DNA from: Zygnema cylindricum
Lineage: Eukaryota; Streptophyta; Zygnematophyceae; Zygnematales; Zygnemataceae
Assembly (NCBI GenBank): GCA_037447655.1
Contig: JBBHKE010000060.1
Location: forward strand, 64,001 to 107,618
DNA: 43,618 nucleotides
Direction of reading: 5' to 3'
The position numbers and the translations under genes are program-made. Below, piece after piece: positions 34,201 through 43,618 of this stretch (the first letter of the stretch is position 1; every line of letters begins with the position of its first letter). The notes under the pieces are model-generated. The model was not told the DNA's origin. It did no database searches and saw only the letters and a program-made list of their open reading frames with translations.

Positions 34201-37200
34201 CCAAAAAAAAGACAGGAAAGGCATTAAAGCACCCGCGTGGCCACCTCAAGGCCGTCCCAAGTTCAAACTATTGAATTATAGGAAACTTGTTGGGAAAAAT
34301 GAACGCCTCAACTAACAAGTTACCTGTTCCATGATTCCAAATGTTCTTGCTGAAGCCACCTCCTCCGTGTAGCTTTCGCTCCCTAAAGGATCCCAGCTGA
34401 ACCACTGTTTCCCCACTACAGGAAGCTGCCAAAAAAAAAAGGCAGAACCAGCCCAATGTTCTTCCTTGAGAAAGATCGCCTGTTTGGATTCTTTTTATTA
34501 AAATACTAGAAACAATAGTTATTTCTTTTGAAAGTAAAGCATTCAATAAGTAGCAGTTGGACATCATCAAACTTTATGCGTTGGTAATTTGCTGAATTAT
34601 GACACAAATCCAAATCCAACAATCTTGTACTCCTCAATCAACAACATTGGAAAATTCACTCCCTTAGCTTCACCCAAAACCTCAAATATCGACTGATTTG
34701 CCTAGGAATGGATATGGAAATTACCACATATGCAGCTTCAGTAAGTCAACCTTTCTACAATATCAATCCTTTCACGAAAATTAATACGGAAGCTCTTACT
34801 AAAGTTGACCACACAGGAAGTCCACAGAATGCCATAGGCAAAAATTAAGGTAACAACCAAATCTATCAAAGCTTCCATTTTAGTAACAATGAATTGAACG
34901 ACTCAAATGCAGCCTTTTGAGCCATACGGACATCAATTCAGAGGCCATACTTTAAAAATGAGAAATAATGAAATGATAAAGTCAGGGCATGCTTTTTAAA
35001 TCTGGAAATTGGTAACATTTGCATTAGAAAATCCATGATCACCTACTTTCTACCAAACATAAAGTTCTCTGGCATTGCTCTCACCCATGAAACCATTTCA
35101 AAAAGGACGACCGTGGTTAAGAAAATTGCCCACCTGAGAAAAGTCAATGCCACATGTCAAACGAGGACTTGTAGATGGAAATGCCGCTACCCAAGAGTCC
35201 CCTTCATAAACCACAATTGGCTTTTCGGGAGCCAATGAGTGCTTCTTTAGAGATTTCCCTTCTTTGTCTCGGGCGGTGACAACACCCACACTCTCAATAG
35301 CTCTAACCCAAAGCTTGGCAGATCCATCCAAAATATGGACATGAATGCTCACAGTTGCAACAAATAATACTTTTTCACATAAAATTTCCTTCCTTTTTTA
35401 CTTTTGTTTCAGCTTCCGATACCATGCATCATAGTTCACTTGTTTTGCTACAAAACCATTGTTGTTTTACTAAGTTTATTTATACCTGGGCATATATACC
35501 CTTGACTACCTTCATGGTGCCTTTTAAAACCACCATCCTCTGATATACAAACAAGAATGTTATGACAGACTTACTGACGGAAACCAGGATACAGCCTGAA
35601 ATGAAATTTTAAAGAGAAAAGAAGACAGAAAAGAACGACTATAATGACAAACGACTATAATGACAACAGGCTGATATTTGGCATAAATAAAAATATTTGG
35701 CATAAATAAAATCACAGCAATATAAACAGCCAAAGTAAGATACTGTGCCATCACATCTGGTGCCTTCCATCAAAACAAAACCATGTAGCAACTCCCTCAC
35801 ATGGATAACTCCGCTGAACAAAAGAAGAAGTCTTTTCTGACATTCGAGAACAAGAGCGTCTGCAAACACCTACCTCTGCTCCTCCTTCGAGTTCTATACG
35901 AACATTATCGACTCTTAATCCCTCCAAAGCTGACAATAAATGCTCCACAGTTTGCACTTTGAACTTTCCACGGCCTAGAGTGGTGCTCAGCCTCGTCTCA
36001 ACCACTGCATGGACTGAAGCTGGAATATTCTCATCTTCGAATTCAGAAGACTGAGATCTCTTTATCGCAAAGTATCGCCCTTGGGAGGCAGGAGCAGGCA
36101 ACAACCGAATCGTCGTGTCTTCTCCTCTGTGTAGGCCAACTCCTGAGAGCTCTACAGGGGCACCAAGGGTCGACTGCTCCTCACCTGTCTGGGCAAAACA
36201 GACCCAAAAGCTTCAAAAAGAGATCCAAAAGCTTCAAAGAGACACACGAAAGCTTCAAAAAGAGACCCAAAGCTCAAAAACAGACCCGTAAACTTCAAAA
36301 AGTTGTTATTCACCTCCGAATTGTATGTTTCAGTTTGTCATCAGTGTGCGAATTTAAAATTTGAAGTCATTCTCATTTCTGAAAAGTTGCCAAATCTTAC
36401 TTCAAAAGCTGTTCCAAAAGATTTAAGGAACATGGCCATTTGCAGCTATGGTGCCAATAGCCGCACGAATACAGGCTGCCCTCCGACAAGTAATCTATAC
36501 GAGCCATTTCAATTCAAAACGACATCATAGACTTAAAAAGCACTAAAAAGACATTAACACTGTTGACAGTGAAACGAGATACTCAAGGATATAAAGTGTG
36601 TTGATGCAGTTTATGGTTGGAAACAAACCAAAAAAAAAAAAAGTCATAGCAGCTTGGGAAGACAATGTATGAGAAGGTCTCATGTTGCGGTTATAGACGA
36701 TCAAATAAGTTGTTGTACAGGAAAAGGGACGCAAAAAAGAAATAGAAAAACATCACAGATAAAACAAACAAACATAAAACATCACAGGTCACATGCTGTA
36801 AACGAGACATTGTATTGCGACCACAAGATATAATGTACCAAAGGGACTATGTACTTTACCCATTGTGCATGCGATTGGCACAATTCGTGAAAGATTGGTG
36901 ACCAAAAAGGAAAAAAAAAGGGTGGAGGGAGGGGACAAGGGGAGAAGGGGCTGGGCAAGATACACAATATGACATGACAATTGACCGCCATTTTGACTTG
37001 GAAGCAGAACCTCGTCCTCCACCGGTTTAGGTTCAGCTTCATCTTTCATGGCTTGTACAGCAATTGTCATAATCTAGATGTACAAATAACACATCTTACA
37101 TATCAAGGGTGCGCCTAGCCATTTCAAAATTTACATCTCCATTCTCAACATACGGCTTCTACTGAAGCATGGAAATTAACTTTGGTTCCTTAACAAAGTA

Positions 37201-37687
37201 AGATTCCAGCTCAGAAGCCAAAATAGTGGAGATGCATGCATGCATTCAAAAGTGTGCCTTCAAATTCCTTACAATTCCTGATGCATCAAATAATTGAATA
37301 GTGATTTAAAATTTCGTTTAAATTCAGACATTCAAAGATTGTTATTGCTTATTGGCTCAAAAACTTAAAACAGATAATATAGTCCTGACAAAGAAATTCA
37401 GAAACTTCTGAAACCTACTTTTCGGTAAACATGCCACCCACCGTCCTCCAATATGCCAGAGTTGGAATCGCTCCCATGGACTTTCTTCTTTCCTCAATGG
37501 GACAATCCCAGGAAACCATAGACCTATTCCTTTCTCCAAAAAAACCTCTCAGCTGGCTTTGTCTCAAGGAAGAGGAAAAACATGATGACATTGCACGAGC
37601 CATGACAAAAAATTTAGGTGGAAACTGAGTCGCCATTTGATAAGAATGACACCATAGTTGTCTGTTAAAGGAGATGGTGGAAGCCAT
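31283..37687 (-). CDS. LpxC: LpxC, UDP-3-O-acyl-N-acetylglucosamine deacetylase
   Basis: Eight exons on the minus strand: 37687-37442, 37073-36986, 36184-35874, 35340-35134, 34425-34324, 33672-33608, 32803-32659 and 31405-31283. Phases agree and the frame stays open for 428 residues. Known role: the zinc deacetylase committing UDP-acyl-GlcNAc to lipid A; in plants the pathway is mitochondrial. The active site is complete: E192-H193 in [14 protein letters not shown]359 and D363 in [13 protein letters not shown], and H391 in GSHSLH. Other family marks are [36 protein letters not shown] and WLNPPLR. Exon 1 (MASTISF.., rich in Ser, Arg and Gln) looks like an organelle targeting peptide, longer than in flowering-plant homologues. 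Oddity: the acceptor before exon 4 reads CAT (35341-35342 give AT, not AG), while the inverted copy at 38787 keeps CAG. An in-frame AG at GGAAG upstream could add about 16 residues. Exon 1's donor (G/GTGGGT) and exon 2 are the least certain parts. Confidence 0.9.
31436..31829. repeat. G-rich hexanucleotide tract (GGGGAG/GGGAGA)n in lpxC intron 7
   Basis: 394 bp of almost pure purine in 6-bp units, with a GGGGGA core (31550-31660) flanked by GGGAGA runs. Runs of three to five G spaced by one or two bases are strong candidates for G-quadruplexes. The tract starts 31 bp from the acceptor of the last exon; the lpxC transcript would carry the C-rich strand. Confidence 0.95.
36200..36303. repeat. 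Short tandem repeat, about 21 bp, in lpxC intron 2
   Basis: About five imperfect copies of AGACCCAAAAGCTTCAAAAAG, beginning 15 bp upstream (in the sense of lpxC) of exon 3. It sits where the branch point would be expected, so copy number could affect splicing. Confidence 0.7.
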
Positions 37688-37730
37688 AGTCTAAAGCTTT
37701 GGACATATGTTGTCCTTAAGTGATACTCTT

Positions 37731-38009
37731 AGGGTATGGTTACATCAGGAGGTCTGTGTAATAGTACGGAAAGCAAAATTTCTGTAATACGGCTTGGGTT
37801 ATTTCGCGTAGCATACATAAAAAAGTTTTTATATACGTGTTTCGATTTGAGTGGTTCTTCCACGTAACCTAGCGATCAAATCTTTAAAATCGTCAAAGAT
37901 TTGAAAACTAAGTAACTAACCATGTTCGTTTGAAAATCCGTACGTCCGTATTAAGAACGTGTACTTCACAAAGGTACAATACTGTGTCAATGTACCTCTT
38001 GAGTTTTTG
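37731..38009 (-). repeat. Dispersed repeat, copy A, 5' of lpxC
   Basis: Read on the minus strand it matches 41385-41640 and 19110-19355: AAGTACACGTTC, TTCAAACGAACATGGTTAG, AATCGAAACACGTAT, ending in GTAACCATACCCTAAG. It ends only about 45 bp before the lpxC start codon, so it occupies the place of the promoter. The same repeat/exon-1 junction is present in the copy at 41640. Confidence 0.75.
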
Positions 38010-38016
38010 AACCGTG

Positions 38017-39084
38017 ACGATTCTGTTGTTGCCTGCTCCTGCCTCCTAAGGGTTTGCTATAAAGAGATCTCACTTTTCTGAATTCGAAGGTAGAATATTC
38101 CAGCTTCAGCCCATGCAGTGGATGAGACGAGGCTGAGCACCACTCTAGGCCGTGGAAAGTTCAAAGTGCAAACTGTGGAGCATATATCGTCAGCTTTGGA
38201 GGGATTAAGAGTCGATAATGTTCGTATAGAACTCGATGGAGGAGCAGAGGTAGGTGTTTGCACATGCTCTTGTTCTCGAATGTCAAAAAAGACTTCTTCT
38301 TTTGTTCAGCGGAGTTATCCATGTGAGGGAGTTGCTACATGGTTTGGTTTTGATGGAAGGCACCAGATGTGATGGCACAGTATCTTACTTTGGCTTTGGC
38401 TGTTTATATTGCTGTGATTTTATTTATGCCAAATAATTTTATTTATGCCAAATATCAGCCTGTTGTCATTATAGTCGTTTGTCATTATAGTCGTTCTTTT
38501 CTGTCTTCTTTTCTCTTTAAAATTTCATTTCAGGCTGTATCTTGGTTTCCGTCAGTAAGTTTGTCATAACATTCTTGTTTGTATATCAGTGGATGGTGGT
38601 TTTAAAAGGCACCATGAAGGTAGTCAAGGGTATATATGCCCAGGTATAAATAAACTTAGTAAAACAACAATGGTTTTGTAGCAAAACAAGTGAACTATGA
38701 TGCATGGTATCGGAAGCTGAAACCAAAGTAAAAAAGGAAGGAAATTTTATGTGAAAAAGTATTATTTGTTGCAACTGTGAGCATTCAGGTCCCTATTTTG
38801 GATGGATCTGCCAAGCTTTGGGTTAGAGCTATTGAGAGTGTGGGTGTTGTCACCGTCGAGACAAAGAAGGGAAATCTCTAAAGAAGCTCTCATTGGCTCC
38901 CGAAAAGCCAATTGTGGTTTATGAATGGGACTCTTGGGTAGCGGCATTTCTATCTACAAGTCCTCGTTTGACATGTGGCATTGACTTTTTTATACCCGAA
39001 TTTTAATTACAAATCGAAAGACAAATCGTAACTGAGTTGTCATTACTAAACTGATCGACCAAATTGTACTTGTAGCCAAATTTG
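38017..39084 (+). pseudogene. Inverted partial duplicate of lpxC (exons 3-4 with intron 3)
   Basis: 38017-38249 copies lpxC exon 3 from GACGATTC onward, 38250-38788 copies intron 3, and 38789-38989 copies exon 4. The sequence then jumps to a piece of intron 6 (38991-39084 matching 33054-32949 inverted), skipping exons 5 and 6. Damage includes a TAA stop just after LLPAPAS, small deletions in both exons and VEHISSA in place of VEHLLSA. Because the intron is retained this is a genomic duplication, not a retrocopy. It lies head-to-head with lpxC. It keeps a normal CAG acceptor and VPILDGSA where the main gene has CAT and VHILDGSA. Confidence 0.92.
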
Positions 39085-39735
39085 TCTTTTCTCCACATCG
39101 CCCAAAACTCTCAAAGTTCCACACTCCTCCGATCATAGCAAAATGTTGTAAATGATTAAATAGCTTAGAAGTTTCACTATTATAACCTAGAACGAACTAG
39201 CAGTTATGATGGCAACATAAGCATTTCAACTAGATTTCAAAAAAAAAAATGTTCGGGCAGCTCGGACATGACGATTCCTTGACCGGAGTCATCATGTTTG
39301 GCTTACAATCCTTCTCGCAATCCATCTATGCACACATAGTTGGTAGCATTTCCACAGCCTGAAAGCCTCCGGCGAGCCGGCTTAATTGTGCACGAAAGCT
39401 GGCATAACAAACTCTAAATCCAAAAATAATGAGAATGGAAACATGTCCAATTCACTTCATCACAGATTCACAAAAGACATCACTTTTAACAAAAGTGAAA
39501 AAACATGTCAAAGCAGTTCCAATGACAAAACAAATGCGACTAATGATCTCATTTGATTAATGCAAATGGGCCACTTAAAGAGACATAATGAGCAGTATAA
39601 CCAAAACACCAAAGAGATAAAAATTTGCAGCATTATTTCATAGATATAAAAAGTCCTTTCAAAACTTTGGAATCTGAAAATTTCATTTCACCATCGTGAA
39701 CAGCGGAATTTTTAGAATGACGCCAAAAAATGAAA
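39085..39735. other. Intergenic, no gene recognised
   Basis: AT-rich spacer between the lpxC pseudogene and the large palindrome. No frames or RNA genes of note. Confidence 0.45.
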
Positions 39736-40120
39736 ACATGCAAAAAAAAAATTGAAACACGTAAGAAAGCAACATTATCAAGAAACCAAACAAAAACAGA
39801 AAAAAAACTCACCTAACGAGTAGTACGCATGTGTACGTCTCCCAAAAAATTCACATGTCTTCAGCAGGGAAAGATTTTCATCGAAACTATACAATTACAT
39901 CTTGCATCCCAACTAACAAACTAAATAATCATTTAGCAAAATATAAGCCAAAAGTGGTAGAAACCCTAAAGTTGGTTCACTGTAGTACTCATGGCAAACG
40001 AACTGATAGGCATTCATACTGGCTATAAGTGTAAAACCTACAAATTTGTTTTACATAAAGATGTATGTTTCTTTCAAATGATACATCACAAATTTCTCAT
40101 ATGACCGCAACTATAAAACA

Positions 40121-40324
40121 TTAAAATGTCAATAGAGTCAGCGTCACAATTAGGGCACTCAAGTGTATTTCAAGATGAAAGGTAGTTGCGCATCCACTGC
40201 CAAGATAGAAAGCAAAATTGAAGTAAAAATATATATACCTTGGAATTCCCATCAAATTAAAAAGATCCATATTGATACATCTCGATAATTTTTTCAAATG
40301 GTTAACATTTTTTAATTTCTTCAT
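40121..40324 (-). other. Unrecognised frame shared by both palindrome arms (left copy)
   Basis: MKKLKNVNHLKKL... with a hydrophobic second half (YIYFYFNFAFYLG, then LIVTLTLLTF). The right arm (42979 onward) encodes a similar peptide. It may be a decayed exon captured by the duplication. GGTATAT follows the word ATTCCAA, so a splice donor is possible. I do not recognise the protein. Confidence 0.3.
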
Positions 40325-41384
40325 AGCTTGGCATCGCCTGACATGATTGGGATGAATAACTTATAATGACATGACAAAGTGGGTTCTTGTCCCCTCGGAG
40401 GCTAAGTTATGTCTTTTCATATCAACGCCATTACTGAAAAAGACCATCTTGTGTAAGTTTTAGCTGAAAATCCTTGAACCTCCAAAAGACATTGGAAATT
40501 TTGAGTGAAGAATAAGCACTTAAACTCTTGTTATGATGAACCCCCAAGCTATTAAACCTTATTACAAAATTTTCTACACTAGTTAAATAACGACCTGGTG
40601 CTTAGAGAGCGTGTTGTATTCCTAACCGTCGGATCCAAATTTTTTTGTGCGCCAAAAATCCAATGTTTTTTGCTAAAAATCGATATGGATGTTCATTGAT
40701 TTACTTTGCATTCCCGACATGTCCAATGGCGATATATTATACGAATATCAACTATTAGCTAGCTTTTGAAAATTTGAAATTTGAAACATTTATTATATTA
40801 CTAGATGGGATATTTCTATCAGAAAATTTATGTTTATTGATGATTCACCAGTATTACTTAGGAAATAGTTACATCGGATAAAAAATGAGGTATATTACGA
40901 AATTTTGTACCTAGCCGTACCATGCCAAACTATCTCATCGTGAGATTTTGGAAAAAAACATTATAGAAAATAAGATAACGATTCTGCGAGGATCCGAGAT
41001 AAAATATCGACCATCGAATTCTATTTTGGTCTTTATCCGCGAAGCAATCGCAACATCCGCTTCTGTAATGGTAAACCCACCTCGCACCTCGCGGAGGTGA
41101 GTTCACCAATACAGTATCCGTTAAATCGCTACACGCAGACTATAAACACGTGCGACGAAAAAAAAAAAAATTACACGCCCCTGACTCACTTGCTGTCGGA
41201 AAAAAGTGATAGTAATTTTTTTGCCGAAAAAAAGTACGGATTTTGCCTTTCAAAAAACGTATGGTTTTTGTCCTCCTTTCGACTTCATAGTTTCGCGCGC
41301 TATTTTTTTGTCGTTTTAGTTTTGTAGTCAATTTAAAAGAAAAAATGACTGGTAAATGTCAGTAGAGTGACAGGGATCTTTTAG

Positions 41385-41640
41385 GTATTTTGACACGGTA
41401 CCTTTGCGAAGTACACGTTCGTAATACAGAAGTACGGATTTTCAAACGAACATGGTTGGTTTTCAAATCTTTGACGATTTTAATGATTTGATCGCCAACT
41501 TATTTGGAACCACTCAAATCGAAACACGTATGTGAAAACTTGTTTACGGACGCTATGCGATGTAACCGAGGCCTGTGTATTACATAAATTTTGATGTCCA
41601 TACTATTACAGATACCTCCTTATTTAACCATACCCTAAGT
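41385..41640 (+). repeat. Dispersed repeat, copy B, in the palindrome spacer
   Basis: Same family as 37731-38009 (inverted) and 19110-19355 (direct), sharing GCGAAGTACACGTTCGTAAT, CCACTCAAATCGAAACACGT and ATTACATAAATTTTGATGTC, and ending ACCATACCCTAAG. Confidence 0.75.
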
Positions 41641-41935
41641 GTATCACTTAAAAACAACATATGGTGTGATTTCTATAAAATTACCACTCAATTTTCACCT
41701 AAAATTTTTGCCATGGCTCATGGAATGTCATCATGTTTTTCCTCTTTCTTGAGACAAAGCCAGCTGAGAGGGTTTTTTTGGAGAAAAAAATAGGTGTATA
41801 GTTTCTGAAGATCGTCACATTTAGGAAAGAAAAAAGTCCATGGGAGCGATTCCAACTGGCAATTTGGAGGGCGTTGAGTGGCATGTTTACTGAAAATTAG
41901 GTTTCAAAAGTTCCTGAATTTATTTGACAAGACTA
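41641..41935 (+). pseudogene. lpxC exon 1 remnant
   Basis: It follows the dispersed repeat exactly as in the real gene. It shares TGTCATCATGTTTTTCCTCT, TTGAGACAAAGCCAGCTGAG and AAGTCCATGGGAGCGATTCC with lpxC exon 1 (minus strand 37687-37415). Indels break the frame after GFFWRKK, and the splice-donor region reads GGCGTTGAGTGG instead of GACGGTGGGTGG. It is a genomic copy carried in the palindrome spacer. Confidence 0.85.
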
Positions 41936-42978
41936 TTATCTTTTTTAAATTTCTTCTCACTCTTCTAACATTTGTAGTCCTCTTTTTCCTTTACATCAAC
42001 TGCAAAATAAAAACGACAAAAAATAGCACGTGGAACCATATAGTCGAAAAAATGACAAAAACCGTACGTCTTTTGGAATGCATAATCCGTACTTTTTTCG
42101 CCAAAGATTTTACAGTCAACTTGTCAGACAGCACGTGACTTCAACGACGTGTGATTTTTATTTTTTTTTTCGTCGCACGTGTTTACAGTCCACGTGTAGC
42201 GATTTTACAGGTTATGTATTGGTGAACTCACCTCCGCGAGGTGGGTTCACCATTACTAAGGCGGATAGAGCGATTGCTTCGCGGATGGAGACTAGAATAC
42301 AATCGTACGGTCGACGTTTTCTCCCGGATCCTTAGAGAATCTTAATTTTATATTTTGTAATGTTCTTTTCCAAAAACTCGATGAGATAGTATGGCATGGT
42401 ACGGCTAGGTACCTCACTTTTCGTCTGGTGTGGCTACACCCTAAATAATACTGTGAATCATCAATGAACATAAATTTTCTGATAGAAATATCCCATCTAG
42501 TAATACCGTAAATGTTTCAAATTTCAATTTTTCAAAAGCAAGCTAATAGTCGATATTCGTATAATATATCGCCAATAGACATGTCGAGAATACAAAGTAA
42601 ACAATAAACATCCGTAACGATTTTTGACAGAAAACATTAGATTTGTGCTGCACGGAAAAATGTGGATCCAACGATCAAGAATACAAGACGCTCTCCGAGC
42701 ACCAAGTTGCTCTTTAACTCATGCAAAAAATTTGGTAATAGGGTTTAATAGCTTGAGGCTGCAACATAGCAAGACTTCAAGCGCTTATTTTTCACTCAAG
42801 ATTTTCACTTGTCTTGTGGAGGTTTAGGGAATTTCAGGTAAAACTTACACAAGATGGTCTCCGTATTATTGGCGTTGATAAGAAAAAAACATAGCTTAGC
42901 GTTCGGGGGGAAGGGAACCCACCTGGTGCGGTCATTCTTAGTTTTTCATCTCAATCATGTCTAAGGCAAGGCCAGGCT

Positions 42979-43374
42979 ATGAGGAAATTAAAAAATGTTA
43001 ACCGTTTGAAAAATTTATTGAAAAGTATCAATGTAGATCCTCTTATTTTGATAGGAATTCCAAAGTATGTATATTTTCCCTTCAGTTTTGCTTTCTATAT
43101 TGGCATTGGATGCGCAGCTATCTTTCATCTTGAAATATACCTACGTGCCGTAATTGTGACGCTGACTTTGTTGACATTTCAATGCCTTGTGCTTGCCGTT
43201 GTACAAGACACTTGTGATGTATCATTTGAAAAAACCATACATCTTTATGTAAAACAAAGATCTAGCATTTACACCTATAGCCAGTATCAATGCCCATCTT
43301 TTTGTTTGCCGTACATAATACAGTGTACTATCTTTAGGTTTTCTGCCACTTTTGGCTCATATTTTGCTAAATGA
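42979..43374 (+). other. Unrecognised frame shared by both palindrome arms (right copy)
   Basis: 131-codon frame starting MRKLKNVNRLKNL, with hydrophobic segments (FSFAFYIGIGCAAIF, AVIVTLTLLTF). About the first 67 residues correspond to the left-arm frame at 40324-40121. No known domain recognised; coding status is uncertain. Confidence 0.3.
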
Positions 43375-43574
43375 TTTCTTATTTTGTTATTTGGGATGCA
43401 GGATGTAATCGTATAGTCTTGATGAGAATCTTTCTTTGCTGAAAACATGTGAATCTTTGGGAGCCCTACACCTGCGTACTACTCGTTAGGTGAGTTTTTT
43501 TTCCTTGTTCTGTTTCTTGAAAATAGTGCCTTCTCGCGTGCTTCAATATTTTTTTTGCATGTCTTCGTCTTCCG

Positions 43575-43577
<3 letters not shown>

Positions 43578-43618
<41 letters not shown>
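43578..43618. repeat. (GA)n microsatellite at the window end
   Basis: Pure GA repeat reaching the last base; its full length is unknown. Confidence 0.95.

Larger units (their letters stand above)
39736..43563. repeat. 3.8-kb palindrome, arms about 1.6 kb, spacer about 0.56 kb
   Basis: Left arm 39736-41375 and right arm 41940-43563 are inverted copies. Matching landmarks include CACCTAACGAGTAGTACGCA near 39810 and its complement near 43490, the GAATTCC region near 40243 and 43055, and the GAGGTGAGTTCACC hairpins near 41100 and 42230. Identity by eye is about 80-90 percent with small indels. The outer end of the right arm runs into a GA microsatellite at the window edge. Confidence 0.88.

Noticed and set aside
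36204-36303. Possible CRISPR-like array of short repeats
   Set aside because: Eukaryotic intron; the units are contiguous imperfect tandem copies without unique spacers.
42222-42286. tRNA-like hairpin with TTCACC in the palindrome arm
   Set aside because: No complete cloverleaf, acceptor stem or anticodon arm can be formed.

Overview
This window is nuclear DNA from a eukaryote, most likely a streptophyte (a charophyte alga, bryophyte or other early-diverging plant). The reasons are spliced genes with GT..AG introns, a nuclear LpxC gene of the kind kept by plants for mitochondrial lipid A synthesis, a non-classical plant-type GH28 protein, and abundant plant-like Copia, hAT-like and MITE sequence. 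The species cannot be named from the sequence alone.

Layout. Bases 1-5760 hold no recognisable gene. They contain a Mutator-like element with a 10-bp target duplication (599-1504), a 0.5-kb MITE (3389-3894) and a 1.6-kb near-perfect palindrome (4076-5688). A tRNA-Lys(UUU) gene (5767-5839) lies just upstream of a four-exon GPATCH11-like gene (6062-8381, +). An 0.9-kb ATAC microsatellite and small MITEs follow. A five-exon GH28 pectinase-like gene occupies 13034-17370 (-). A nested pile of hAT-like and MITE elements (18.1-20.2 kb) leads into a truncated Copia element, which is itself interrupted by a second, nearly complete but decayed Copia element with two LTRs (21558-27736).

After about 3.5 kb without a recognised gene there is an eight-exon lpxC gene (31283-37687, -). 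Its last intron carries a 394-bp G-rich hexamer tract. Upstream of lpxC lie an inverted, intron-containing partial copy of the same gene (38017-39084) and a 3.8-kb palindrome (39736-43563). The centre of that palindrome holds a third remnant, of lpxC exon 1 with its flanking repeat.

The three protein genes look unrelated in function: a G-patch RNA-associated protein, a cell-wall-type polysaccharide hydrolase family member and a lipid A deacetylase. What links the window is a recurring family of foldback elements with termini related to CACCGTGAATCGCTATTAG, and repeated inverted duplication. I found no clearly new enzymatic system. The observations most worth checking are the lost splice acceptor in lpxC (still present in its inverted copy), the Copia element whose gag start lies inside the LTR with a half-tRNA primer site, and the large palindromes.
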